Positions 35,053-42,216 of a stretch of 64,000 nucleotides of DNA are shown one piece after another. Below the pieces are notes generated by a model, which was not told the DNA's origin, did not search any database, and was given only the letters and a program-made list of their open reading frames with translations. Every line of letters starts with the position of its first letter. Position 1 is the stretch's first letter. A program made the position numbers and the translations under genes. Source of the stretch: Leuconostoc pseudomesenteroides KCTC 3652 (GTDB taxonomy: Bacteria; Bacillota; Bacilli; Lactobacillales; Lactobacillaceae); assembly GCF_014634745.1 (NCBI RefSeq), contig NZ_BMBP01000010.1, positions 1 to 64,000 on the forward strand. The letters run 5' to 3'.

Positions 35053-35490
35053 ATGGACATACAGATTAAGATTGATAAAAGTATCGATGAAGACAATATT
35101 ATGCTGACTGTTAAGAAAATGACACCCGAGTACTCAAAAATTATTGATCAGATACAGAACATATCTTTTAAGTTAATAGGTCTAAAAGATAATCAAAAAT
35201 ATCAATTAATGAATACACAAATATTAAAAATCTTTTCAGTTGATAAAAAAGTTTGTGCAATACGGGAAGATAAACAGGCTTTTTGGTTATCTGAAACACT
35301 TAAAGAATTAACTGTGAAATTACCAAATAATTTTTTGAGAATTTCTCATTCAGAAATAGTTAATGCTGATAAGATAGTTTCATTTGAACTGACATTTGGT
35401 GGCAAGTTGAAAATCTATTTAAGATCAGGCGAGGTTACTTATTCGAGTAGAGGGTATTTACAAAACATAAAGGAGTATTTTGGGATATGA
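35053..35490 (+). CDS. LytTR-family DNA-binding regulator
   Basis: A 145-residue stand-alone LytTR regulator with no receiver domain. The LytTR fold occupies about residues 50-145: a strand region (QILKIFSVDKKVCAIREDKQAFWL), then LKELTVKLPNNFLRISHSEIVN and FGGKLKIYLRSGEVTYSSRGY, which match the family's 'F.RiHrS..VN...i' and 'l.l..g....vSR.y' patterns. The N-terminal 45 residues are variable. Its stop overlaps the start of the DUF3021 gene (ATGA). Such pairs form LytTR regulatory systems in which the membrane partner restrains the regulator; here that is inferred. No direct-repeat LytTR site was recognised upstream. Confidence 0.88.
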   Translation: MDIQIKIDKSIDEDNIMLTVKKMTPEYSKIIDQIQNISFKLIGLKDNQKYQLMNTQILKIFSVDKKVCAIREDKQAFWLSETLKELTVKLPNNFLRISHSEIVNADKIVSFELTFGGKLKIYLRSGEVTYSSRGYLQNIKEYFGI

Positions 35491-35999
35491 ACAAAATTAA
35501 AAAATATTTTATCGTAACAATGGTTAGTGTCGGTATTGGCACGACACTAAGTACCCTGATTTATTTATTATTTGGTCGAGGCAGCTTTAACTTGTTACAA
35601 CCGTTTTCGGTGCAGCTTGAAAACCCAATCTACAATGCAACGATAGGTATCCTTATATACTGTGCATTTGGCAGTGCTGTTTTCTCTGCATACGAACTAT
35701 TCCAGAATTTTGAAAACCGTAAAATCTATCACGTTTTCGGTAGTTACTTCATGAATGTTGCGGTCTTTTCAATTTTAGCAATACTGTCACTGTACCCATT
35801 AGGACAGCCAGTTAATCTAGTGTGGAGTATTTATTTTAATGAGCTTGGACCAAACAGTTTTCTACTTCATTTTGTTATGTTTCCAGTCATTGAATGCGTT
35901 GTTATTTATTTTGTTGTTTACGTCGTGCTATGGTTGAGCTATCTTAGGCAAGTCAGACGGTTGAATAAGCTAGTTAAAATTAAAAATTTAAAGGTTTAA
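35487..35999 (+). CDS. DUF3021 membrane protein, LytTR partner
   Basis: A 170-residue integral membrane protein with four helices (residues about 8-28, 50-70, 85-102, 123-150) and a basic cytoplasmic tail. It matches the DUF3021 layout, with an early SVGIGTTLSTLIYLLFG and a central IYCAFGSAVFSAYE. Its ATG overlaps the LytTR stop codon by four bases. In this arrangement it likely acts as membrane inhibitor or sensor of the regulator. Confidence 0.85.
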   Translation: MNKIKKYFIVTMVSVGIGTTLSTLIYLLFGRGSFNLLQPFSVQLENPIYNATIGILIYCAFGSAVFSAYELFQNFENRKIYHVFGSYFMNVAVFSILAILSLYPLGQPVNLVWSIYFNELGPNSFLLHFVMFPVIECVVIYFVVYVVLWLSYLRQVRRLNKLVKIKNLKV

Positions 36000-36083
36000 C
36001 TCTCTAAAGGTTCTTTCTTTGATTAACGACCATTAATCATGTATTATCACAATAAGAATAGTTTTTGAACAGAGGGGGCAATC

Positions 36084-36254
36084 ATGACACTAAAAACAGC
36101 AGAATATGTGATGAACATTAGTTTATTGAGTAGTATGCTATTGTCTTGAATTATAAATGCTTTATGGTTTAATATTTTAGCGAGTATCGTTATCACTACA
36201 TCATTATTGAATTATTTTATTATTTATAAAAGACAATCAGGTGGTAATAAATAA
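36084..36254 (+). pseudogene. Small membrane protein gene with in-frame TGA
   Basis: A frame opens with ATG 36084 after GAGGGGG, reads MTLKTAEYVMNISLLSSMLLS and meets TGA at 36147-36149. The frame then continues without interruption as IINALWFNILASIVITTSLLN and on to TAA at 36252. Without the TGA it would be a 56-residue single- or double-span membrane peptide. A TGG-to-TGA change is the simplest explanation. Confidence 0.5.
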
Positions 36255-36271
36255 CGAATTAGGAGAGGGTT

Positions 36272-36346
36272 ATGAAAGTACACGTAACGGAAAGAAAAAT
36301 CAATTTATTAGTAGTTAATGCACAACGGGAAGAGAATGTATTATGA
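36272..36346 (+). CDS. Possible 24-aa upstream peptide coupled to mepB-like gene
   Basis: AGGAGAGG precedes ATG 36272; the frame reads MKVHVTERKINLLVVNAQRE and ends with a TGA at 36344-36346 that overlaps the next ATG (36343). This is a typical coupling arrangement. The gene after it has no ribosome binding site of its own beyond GGGAAGAGAA within this frame. The peptide may simply deliver ribosomes. Confidence 0.4.
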   Translation: MKVHVTERKINLLVVNAQREENVL

Positions 36347-36828
36347 AGTCTCTTAAAATAATAAATCGCGTCGAAACGAATGTTTTAGGTATGTCAGTAT
36401 CAGGTGTAACACTGGAAGTGCAAAATAGTGAGTACGAAGGGATGACACTACAACTTGGTGACCATCTTGTTCGTGCTCGGCTTGCAAAAAAAACACCTAC
36501 TAAGCAAGGTTACTTTTTTGTATGTTGGGAAAAAAATTGTCAAAATAAAAATCAACCATTTACGGTCGAAAATAGTCCAGAGCGATTGCTTGTCAATATT
36601 ACAGATGGTGAGCAAAGCGGTCAGTTTGTGTTTTCCAAAAGTATATTAGTTAGAAAAAGTATTTTAAGCCACGATGATGTCGTTGGTAAAATGGCTTTTA
36701 GAGTTTACCCTAGTTGGGAATCTAACTTAAATCAAACTGCTAAAAAGACACAGGATTGGCAAATGCCGTACTTTATCGATTGCAGCCAATCAGTGTTAGA
36801 TAAAAATAAGATTGCAAAGCTATTTTAA
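36343..36828 (+). CDS. MepB family protein
   Basis: A 161-residue protein matching the MepB family, first named from the staphylococcal mepRAB efflux locus; its biochemical function is unknown. ARLAKKTPTKQGYFFVCWEKN, then NITDGEQSGQFVFSKSILVRKSIL and GKMAFRVYPSWESNLNQTAK with the final WQMPYFID are the conserved blocks. No MepA-type MATE pump is beside it. Translation is probably coupled to the 24-codon frame upstream. Confidence 0.82.
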   Translation: MKSLKIINRVETNVLGMSVSGVTLEVQNSEYEGMTLQLGDHLVRARLAKKTPTKQGYFFVCWEKNCQNKNQPFTVENSPERLLVNITDGEQSGQFVFSKSILVRKSILSHDDVVGKMAFRVYPSWESNLNQTAKKTQDWQMPYFIDCSQSVLDKNKIAKLF

Positions 36829-36890
36829 GTCTGGTCAGATGATATTGCCGTATGTTGAAAGGGGTGTTATTTGTCTTGTTAAGTATGTAC

Positions 36891-36905
36891 GCACTCGACG
36901 AGTGC
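36891..36905. repeat. Short palindromic repeat, type A, copy 3
   Basis: GCACTC-GAC-GAGTGC between the converging MepB gene and the 113-aa membrane protein gene. Unlike the other copies it has no T-run. Confidence 0.65.
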
Positions 36906-36912
36906 ATGATTT

Positions 36913-37254
36913 TCAGTAATTATTGCTATTTACTACCGAAGAAATAATAGCTGCGAAGAACATAAAGTACAATACCATGATTGCGATGGCAATGATAAAT
37001 TGAACGATTCCAGCACGGTTCCAAGTTACCTGTACAGCTTTGAATGTCTCGACATCCTTATAATCGCCTTTTTGCCATGCCCATTCATTGCCTTTAAAAC
37101 CGCAGACAAAAATCCACACAAAGTTGAAAACTGGAATCAGGCAGAGCAGTGGTAAGTATGTTTTATTACCAATACCCCAAAAAATGTTGTACATAAAGGC
37201 GCCCCAATTCCAACCTTTAACTTCTGCTGGTACATTGATACCATTTTCATCCAT
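36913..37254 (-). CDS. Small integral membrane protein, 113 aa
   Basis: This 113-residue protein starts PAEVKGWNWGAFMYNIFWGI, followed by two closely spaced helices (residues about 32-50) with FVCGFKGNEWAWQK, then a C-terminal hydrophobic helix (residues about 82-107). The WNWGAF...IFWG and GFKGNEWAW patterns recur in small membrane proteins of lactobacilli and streptococci whose function is not known. GGGAGAG precedes the ATG. A type B repeat lies upstream and a type A repeat downstream. Confidence 0.65.
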   Translation of the reverse strand: MDENGINVPAEVKGWNWGAFMYNIFWGIGNKTYLPLLCLIPVFNFVWIFVCGFKGNEWAWQKGDYKDVETFKAVQVTWNRAGIVQFIIAIAIMVLYFMFFAAIISSVVNSNNY

Positions 37255-37266
37255 AATTTCTCTCCC

Positions 37267-37298
37267 GAATGCTTTTAACGTGGTTCATTGCACGTAAT
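37267..37298. repeat. Palindromic repeat, type B, copy 3
   Basis: GAATGCTTTTAACGTGGTTC then ATTGCACGTAAT, the best-conserved copy of the element also at 31306 and 32529. Confidence 0.65.
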
Positions 37299-37352
37299 TT
37301 TTGGCATAATTAATAATTGACATTGAGTGCTGGTTATTTTTTTAATATTGGC

Positions 37353-37721
37353 TTAATTTTTTTGATATGGTCGATAGATATTGTGTTTTGCTGCGTATTC
37401 ATCAATGGCAATGATTTTATGATTATCAAATTGAATTTTTGATACGCCATCAAAGCAGTAGTTCTGGGTTTCTCGAGCTTTGAAAAACCACTCGACGAAA
37501 AATGTTTGGTTATCTATTTGCTGAATGTTTTTTATTTGCCACATTAAAACAGTTTGTTTTTGTAATGATGCCTTGATCCATGCTTTTAATTCAATCATGC
37601 CAATATACATAGCACCAGTGCATTCGTGATAAGTGATGTTACTCGAAAAAATGCGTTGTAGTTGTGTAAAATCGCGTTTAACCCACATCTCAAAATATTT
37701 GGCAATTATTTTTTCTGTCAC
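37353..37721 (-). CDS. SnoaL/NTF2-like fold protein
   Basis: A 122-residue single-domain protein of the SnoaL-like cone fold. IIAKYFEMWVKRDFTQLQRIFSSNITYHEC at the start, YIGMIELKAWIKASL, and a final set of strands (FFVEWFFKARE, NYCFDGVSKIQFDNHKIIAIDEY) match polyketide-cyclase-like proteins. The function is unknown; some bind or isomerise small molecules. I choose GTG 37721 because AAAGGA lies six bases upstream; an ATG further up has none. Confidence 0.75.
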   Translation of the reverse strand: MTEKIIAKYFEMWVKRDFTQLQRIFSSNITYHECTGAMYIGMIELKAWIKASLQKQTVLMWQIKNIQQIDNQTFFVEWFFKARETQNYCFDGVSKIQFDNHKIIAIDEYAAKHNIYRPYQKN

Positions 37722-37861
37722 AATAAATCCTTTCAAAAACAAATATTTTAGTTGTTCCACCGCCAATTTCTCTAATCTGATATCTTCTTATATCATACCA
37801 AACGTAATGAGTATTTAAAAATTAGTAAAGTGGTCACAGCTATGACAAACAATATGAAATA

Positions 37862-37965
37862 ATGAGAGATAAGGTGATTGGCAGAGCAACAATGAGCCAA
37901 TCATGCATAAATTAAACGATAGTCACAAAGTATTTCGCAAAAATCGGCGTCTAAGCCGTTTTTTA
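37862..37965 (+). promoter_or_regulatory. Putative attenuator leader of the MFS transporter
   Basis: A hairpin TGATTGGC (37875-37882) / GCCAATCA (37896-37903) is followed 40 bases later by CGGC (37945-37948) / GCCG (37955-37958) and six T's, a terminator. It ends 46 bases before the MFS start codon. A 17-codon frame (MRDKVIGRATMSQSCIN, 37862-37915) covers the first hairpin but lacks a good ribosome binding site. There is no upstream plus-strand gene for the terminator to serve. Confidence 0.45.
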
Positions 37966-38010
37966 TTGGCATTTTTTATTATTTATCGTTGTCAAAAGTA
38001 GGAGGGTGAT

Positions 38011-39192
38011 ATGAAAAAAATTGGGTTAATTTGGTTGGCAGCAGGTGCTTTTTTGAGTAGTGTCGGTATGAGCTTTATTTGGCCATTAACCAGTGTGTAT
38101 TTGCATAACGATTTGGGGATATCATTAACGATGATTGGGATTGTTTTGTTTTTCAATTCATTGGCCAGTGTGATTGGGAGTTATGTTGGTGGTGCATTGT
38201 TTGACCGTTTTAATCCGGCACAACTTATACGTTATGGTATTCTTGGCGCGCTATTGAGCTTTATTTTGTTAGCTTTTTTTCATGGGTGGCCGGCCTTTGG
38301 TATTTTGTTGTTTTTGAACGGATTAAGTGCTGGCTGGAACTCGACATTGGTTTATGCAATGGGAACTAATGTTGATAGCAAAGATAGTCGGCGTGTCTTT
38401 ACAATACTTTATTTTGTTCAGAACATGGGCGTTGTGATAGGAACATCTTTGGTCGGTTTTGTTTATGATGCTGGTATAACTTATCTCTTTATGATTGCTA
38501 TTTTCCTCTATTTGATCTTTTTATTGATTGCTTGGACAAAATATTCTTCGTCTGGTGCAAACGCTACGAAAACATTAAATTCTGACGAAAAAAATAAAGG
38601 CAAAGCTGTCGTGCCAAAGCCAAATTTGATTGTTTTATTTACGCTTTTTATTTCACTGATGATCATCTGGACAATGTATCAGCAATGGGATTCCAATCTT
38701 TCAGTATACATGACAGATTTAGGCATTCCGCTTAGTCAATATTCGTTATTGTGGACACTAAATGCTTTCTTGATTATGGTCATGCAGGTGATTATTATTT
38801 GGTTGTCACGCTACTACGAAAACTATATTGTACAAATTATATTTGGGTTGATTTTTGTGACAATATCATTTGTGACGCTTGTTTTTGCTCATGATTACGG
38901 TTATTTTGTTGTCGCGATGATTTTGTTAACTATCGGTGAAGCAACTGCTATTCCAACGATTCCGGCCTTAGTTAATAACTTGGCACCATTAGGCACTAAA
39001 GGACGATACCAAGGGTTAGTTAACTCATGGTCGTCGGCGGGTCGTGCAATTGGCCCATTAATTGGTGGTATTATTATAGAAAAGCAATCGTATACTTTCC
39101 TATTTGAAATAGCAACTTTGGCGTTAGCAATTGTCGTTATCTTAGTGGTGATATCATGGCTGCTAAACAGGAAAAAGATCACAATGTACTAG
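38011..39192 (+). CDS. MFS transporter (probable drug:H+ antiporter type)
   Basis: A 393-residue major facilitator protein with about twelve helices. GGALFDRFNPAQLIRYG between helices 2 and 3 is the MFS motif A (GxLaDRxxxxxxl). ATNVDSK-type loops follow (MGTNVDSKDSRRVF), and a central hydrophilic loop at about 175-210 joins the two halves. Substrate unknown; the size and motif suit an efflux pump. AGGAGGG gives a very strong ribosome binding site. The terminator-like leader upstream suggests inducible read-through. Confidence 0.87.
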   Translation: MKKIGLIWLAAGAFLSSVGMSFIWPLTSVYLHNDLGISLTMIGIVLFFNSLASVIGSYVGGALFDRFNPAQLIRYGILGALLSFILLAFFHGWPAFGILLFLNGLSAGWNSTLVYAMGTNVDSKDSRRVFTILYFVQNMGVVIGTSLVGFVYDAGITYLFMIAIFLYLIFLLIAWTKYSSSGANATKTLNSDEKNKGKAVVPKPNLIVLFTLFISLMIIWTMYQQWDSNLSVYMTDLGIPLSQYSLLWTLNAFLIMVMQVIIIWLSRYYENYIVQIIFGLIFVTISFVTLVFAHDYGYFVVAMILLTIGEATAIPTIPALVNNLAPLGTKGRYQGLVNSWSSAGRAIGPLIGGIIIEKQSYTFLFEIATLALAIVVILVVISWLLNRKKITMY

Positions 39193-39202
39193 TCAAGGTT
39201 GG

Positions 39203-39312
39203 TTGCTAAATATGGATTGATCGTGTTATGATGGAGAAAATAAATCGCAATCGGTTGGGTGAAAACTTCAAGATTGGTTAGTCGGGGAACTAACCATTTT
39301 TGAAGTTTTTTT
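39203..39312 (+). promoter_or_regulatory. Promoter and switch-like leader of the antiporter gene
   Basis: TTGCTA (39203-39208) and TATGAT (39227-39232), spacing 18, form a promoter. In the leader AACTTCAA and TGGTTAGT (39264-39282) pair with ACTAACCA (39289-39296) and TTGAAGTT (39300-39307), followed by T's: a terminator. GGTTGGGT (39253-39260) could pair with ACTAACC instead, as an antiterminator. GCAATC (39247-39252) matches GATTGC (39313-39318). The coding start is only 21 bases after the T-run. Confidence 0.5.
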
Positions 39313-39333
39313 GATTGCAAAAAGGAGAAACAC

Positions 39334-40302
39334 GTGTCATTTTTATTGATTATTGTACTGATTATTATTACTATTTTATTAGGAAAATTAGCTGTTAAAT
39401 TAGGATTTTCGGAAGTTGTTGGGCAGCTATTGGCTGGTGTTATTTTGGGAACCAGTCTGTTAAATTGGGTGCAGTCAACGGCACTCATCCACCTCTTGGC
39501 AGAAATAGGCATTGCAATGCTAATGTTTCATTCTGGCCTATCATCAGATTTGAAAGTCATGAAGCAACATATTAAAGCATCTTCTGCTATTGCCGTATTT
39601 GGTGTTGTGGTACCTGTGCTAGTGATGCCGCTGGCATTTGTTTTGTTAGGGTATGATTTACGGGTTGCTTTGTTTGCTGGTGTTGTTTTTGCAGCAACAT
39701 CAATTTCAATCACATTAGCTGTTTTAGCTGAGCAAAGAAAATTAGCCACGTCCCTAGGCGCTATTATTTTGTCAGCAGCGATTCTTGATGATGTGATTGC
39801 TTTAATTGCAATGACAGTATTCTCTGTTGTCTTGGGTGGTCAACTGGGATTGGGCGGCTTGGTGCCACTAGTGGCTTTTACCGCAGGGCTATTTATTAAA
39901 AAATATACACTAGCTGACTATTTGGGAAAAGGCACTTCAATGGCAGGAAAATGGTTTTTCTATCCTATTTTCTTCGGGTCAATTGGCCTTACGCTAACTT
40001 TGCCCAGCACATCTGACAAGATTGTAGCGATAATTATTTTTAGCATTTTAGCTATTTTGACCAAATTGATTGGCTCTTTTTTGGGTGCAAAACTATCAGG
40101 GTTATCGTCTTCTGTGGCCACTGCCATTGGTGCAGGAATGGTATCACGAGGAGAAATGGCATTAGTCATTATACAGATTGGCATTAGCTCTGGTATTGTC
40201 AGTCAAAATCTCTCAAGTGAAATGATTGTGACAGTCATGATTACGACAATTGTGGCCCCTCTCATCATGAAACCATTGTTTAAAAATATTAAGAAACCAT
40301 AA
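39334..40302 (+). CDS. CPA2-family Na+/H+ antiporter, NapA type
   Basis: A 322-residue membrane protein exchanging Na+ or K+ for H+. GKLAVKLGFSEVVGQLLAGVILG is the NapA-type N-terminus, FAATSISITLAVLAE follows, and SAAILDDVIALIAM holds the paired ion-binding Asp residues. MVSRGEMALVIIQIG is the conserved late motif. It is about 60 residues shorter than E. hirae NapA, missing length after the DD motif, but keeps all key motifs, so it may be a compact active form. Start is GTG 39334 with AAAGGAG upstream. Expression is probably governed by the leader. Confidence 0.87.
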   Translation: MSFLLIIVLIIITILLGKLAVKLGFSEVVGQLLAGVILGTSLLNWVQSTALIHLLAEIGIAMLMFHSGLSSDLKVMKQHIKASSAIAVFGVVVPVLVMPLAFVLLGYDLRVALFAGVVFAATSISITLAVLAEQRKLATSLGAIILSAAILDDVIALIAMTVFSVVLGGQLGLGGLVPLVAFTAGLFIKKYTLADYLGKGTSMAGKWFFYPIFFGSIGLTLTLPSTSDKIVAIIIFSILAILTKLIGSFLGAKLSGLSSSVATAIGAGMVSRGEMALVIIQIGISSGIVSQNLSSEMIVTVMITTIVAPLIMKPLFKNIKKP

Positions 40303-40377
40303 GATCACTGCTTTGGTGGTTAGTTTTTGTACTATAATAAGGACATATTTAAGCCTATACAAGTGAGGGAAAAGACT

Positions 40378-40710
40378 ATGAATGTTATTGTACATATTGA
40401 TGAATCAGAAAAGTGGCAAACGGTCCTTTCAAATTTGAAGCATTTAGTTGAATGGTACGAAAATAATGACATTGTGGGTACGATTGAACTTTTGGTTAAT
40501 GGTGGCGCAGTTCAGCAAGTTGTTAAACAATCTGACTTGCAGTTGAACAAGTTGATTAGTTCTTCTGTTGTTATTTCGGTATGCAAAAATTCACTTGATC
40601 AAAGAAATATTTCATCTACCGAATTACAAGATAATATCGTGATTGTTCCTTCTGGTGTGGTGGAATTGGCAATCAAGCAAAATGAGGGCTACGGCTACAT
40701 TAAACCATAA
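40378..40710 (+). CDS. DsrE-like family protein
   Basis: A 110-residue cytoplasmic protein of the DsrE/YchN fold. MNVIVHIDESEKWQTVLSNLKHLVEWY and ELLVNGGAVQQVVKQ form the first half; VVISVCKNSLDQRNIS contains the Cys at the usual position, and VPSGVVELAIKQNEGYGYIKP is the typical end. DsrE proteins relay sulfur or act as small oligomeric domains; the exact role here is unknown. GAGGGAAA supports ATG 40378. TATAAT at about 40332 provides a promoter -10. Confidence 0.85.
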   Translation: MNVIVHIDESEKWQTVLSNLKHLVEWYENNDIVGTIELLVNGGAVQQVVKQSDLQLNKLISSSVVISVCKNSLDQRNISSTELQDNIVIVPSGVVELAIKQNEGYGYIKP

Positions 40711-40752
40711 TGACAGTGCATTACGACTAATTGAAGCAACGATTTTTACTGC

Positions 40753-41859
40753 TTAAACTGATAACAAAATATAGCCCACAATCATGAAAAACAATAGCAA
40801 TCCAATGTTTAAAAACGAGAAAGTTTTGAAGAATCCAAACGTACTGTGATGATGTGACAAAGCAGCATATTGGCGCAGAGCTAGAAGGTTAGCCAGTGAG
40901 GCAATGAGCGTACCTAATCCACCGACAGTGACACCTAAATATAAGCCATAACTATGTTGGGTGAATTTTGAGATTAGAATAGCAGCGGGCACATTACTGA
41001 TGAATTGGCTAGTTATCATACCGGAGAAAAACGTTTCTAAGCTTGATGTGGTATGTTGATATAATAAAGTCTGCACATATTTGATACGACTGATTGCGCC
41101 GACAATAATGAAAAAATTAACGAAAGTTAAAATAATCCCGTAATCAGCATGTTTGAAAACTGACTTTTGCAAACAGACAGCCGCTAAAACACTAACGATT
41201 AGTGCCATATAAACAGGTATGACTGACAAAATCCCTAAAAGAACGATTAACGTGGCGCCTAACAATAGCCAAGTTTTATGTTGGTTAATTTCAACAGATG
41301 GTAAAGTAACATCATCAATGGGTTGATTTTTTATGACTAATAAAACAACAAACATGGATAATAACGCCACCAAACCAAAAGGTAACGACATCATCATAAA
41401 TTGACCAATTCCGAGATGGTAATGAGACACCAAATAAATGTTTTGTGGGTTCCCAAAAGGTGTTAATGCGCTGCCAAGATTGGCATATATGGTTAATAAA
41501 CTGATTGTTAATATTTTTGGTAAATTGATTTTTTGAGCAATATTAAAAACAATTGGCACAAGGGTCAAAATTGCAACGTCGTTTGTAAAAAACATTGACC
41601 CAAAAAAAGAGCAAAGTAAAAGCACTAAAATGACAGAACGGATCGTGCTACATTTTGCAACAATGTAATTTGCTACGAATTTGAGTATATTGAGCGCTTG
41701 ATAAATTGTAATGAGTAGGATTAATGCTGCTAGTGAGGTAATGGTATTAGCATCAATGTCTGATAGTTTGACAACACCAAACACCATTGAGAAGATTGCA
41801 AGGATTAAGGTGATTAAAAATGTTTTATCAGTAATAATTCTTTTTAAAATGACAGGCAT
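40753..41859 (-). CDS. Ion transporter of the ArsB/NhaD (SLC13-like) superfamily
   Basis: A 368-residue membrane protein with about ten helices. FFGSMFFTNDVAILTLVPIV carries the TNDVA motif near the first half's re-entrant loop, and SALTPFGNPQNIYL the second. MITSQFISNVPAAILIS repeats the pattern as SNVPAA. These are hallmarks of ArsB/NhaD/citrate-type permeases. Substrate (Na+/H+, anion or arsenite) cannot be decided; no arsenic regulator lies nearby. ATG 41859 is preferred to a TTG one codon earlier, with AAGGAAG upstream. Confidence 0.8.
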   Translation of the reverse strand: MPVILKRIITDKTFLITLILAIFSMVFGVVKLSDIDANTITSLAALILLITIYQALNILKFVANYIVAKCSTIRSVILVLLLCSFFGSMFFTNDVAILTLVPIVFNIAQKINLPKILTISLLTIYANLGSALTPFGNPQNIYLVSHYHLGIGQFMMMSLPFGLVALLSMFVVLLVIKNQPIDDVTLPSVEINQHKTWLLLGATLIVLLGILSVIPVYMALIVSVLAAVCLQKSVFKHADYGIILTFVNFFIIVGAISRIKYVQTLLYQHTTSSLETFFSGMITSQFISNVPAAILISKFTQHSYGLYLGVTVGGLGTLIASLANLLALRQYAALSHHHSTFGFFKTFSFLNIGLLLFFMIVGYILLSV

Positions 41860-42216
41860 CAAATTGACTTCCTTTGAAGTTGATGGATAATATTACAATT
41901 AGTATAGCATTTTAGGTGGCTATTAAAACTAGTAGCATGGAAAAATATGAACTATTGGTAAAATATAATCTATTTAATTAAGGGTATAATTTGATATAGT
42001 GAAAAAAATAACAAAATTGGTGATATCTTAAAAATAAGACAATAATTGAAACTATGTTTTTGTAACCAGTTACTATTAAGCTAATTGTTTGATGTTTATT
42101 AAAAATTAGAATATAATAATGTCTGTAATTTAAACTTGCGTGGCAAATGCTGCGCTTTTTTTACGCACTAAAATACTTATCATGTGATAAGTATCATATT
42201 TTTATCGGAGGATATC
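41860..42216. promoter_or_regulatory. Intergenic region with terminator-like hairpin and a perfect palindrome before the NEAT operon
   Basis: No gene is seen. GCGTGGC (42138-42144) and GCTGCGC (42149-42155) form a hairpin followed by seven T's. Immediately after, ATACTTATCA (42173-42182) and TGATAAGTAT (42185-42194) make a perfect inverted repeat with 2 bases between arms, ending 22 bases before the NEAT gene start. This is a candidate repressor operator. Several TATAAT-like AT tracts lie further upstream. Confidence 0.6.

Noticed and set aside
39240-39312. Fluoride, guanidine or c-di-AMP riboswitch before the antiporter
   Set aside because: None of the conserved core sequences of those classes could be found, so only an unnamed switch-like leader is reported.
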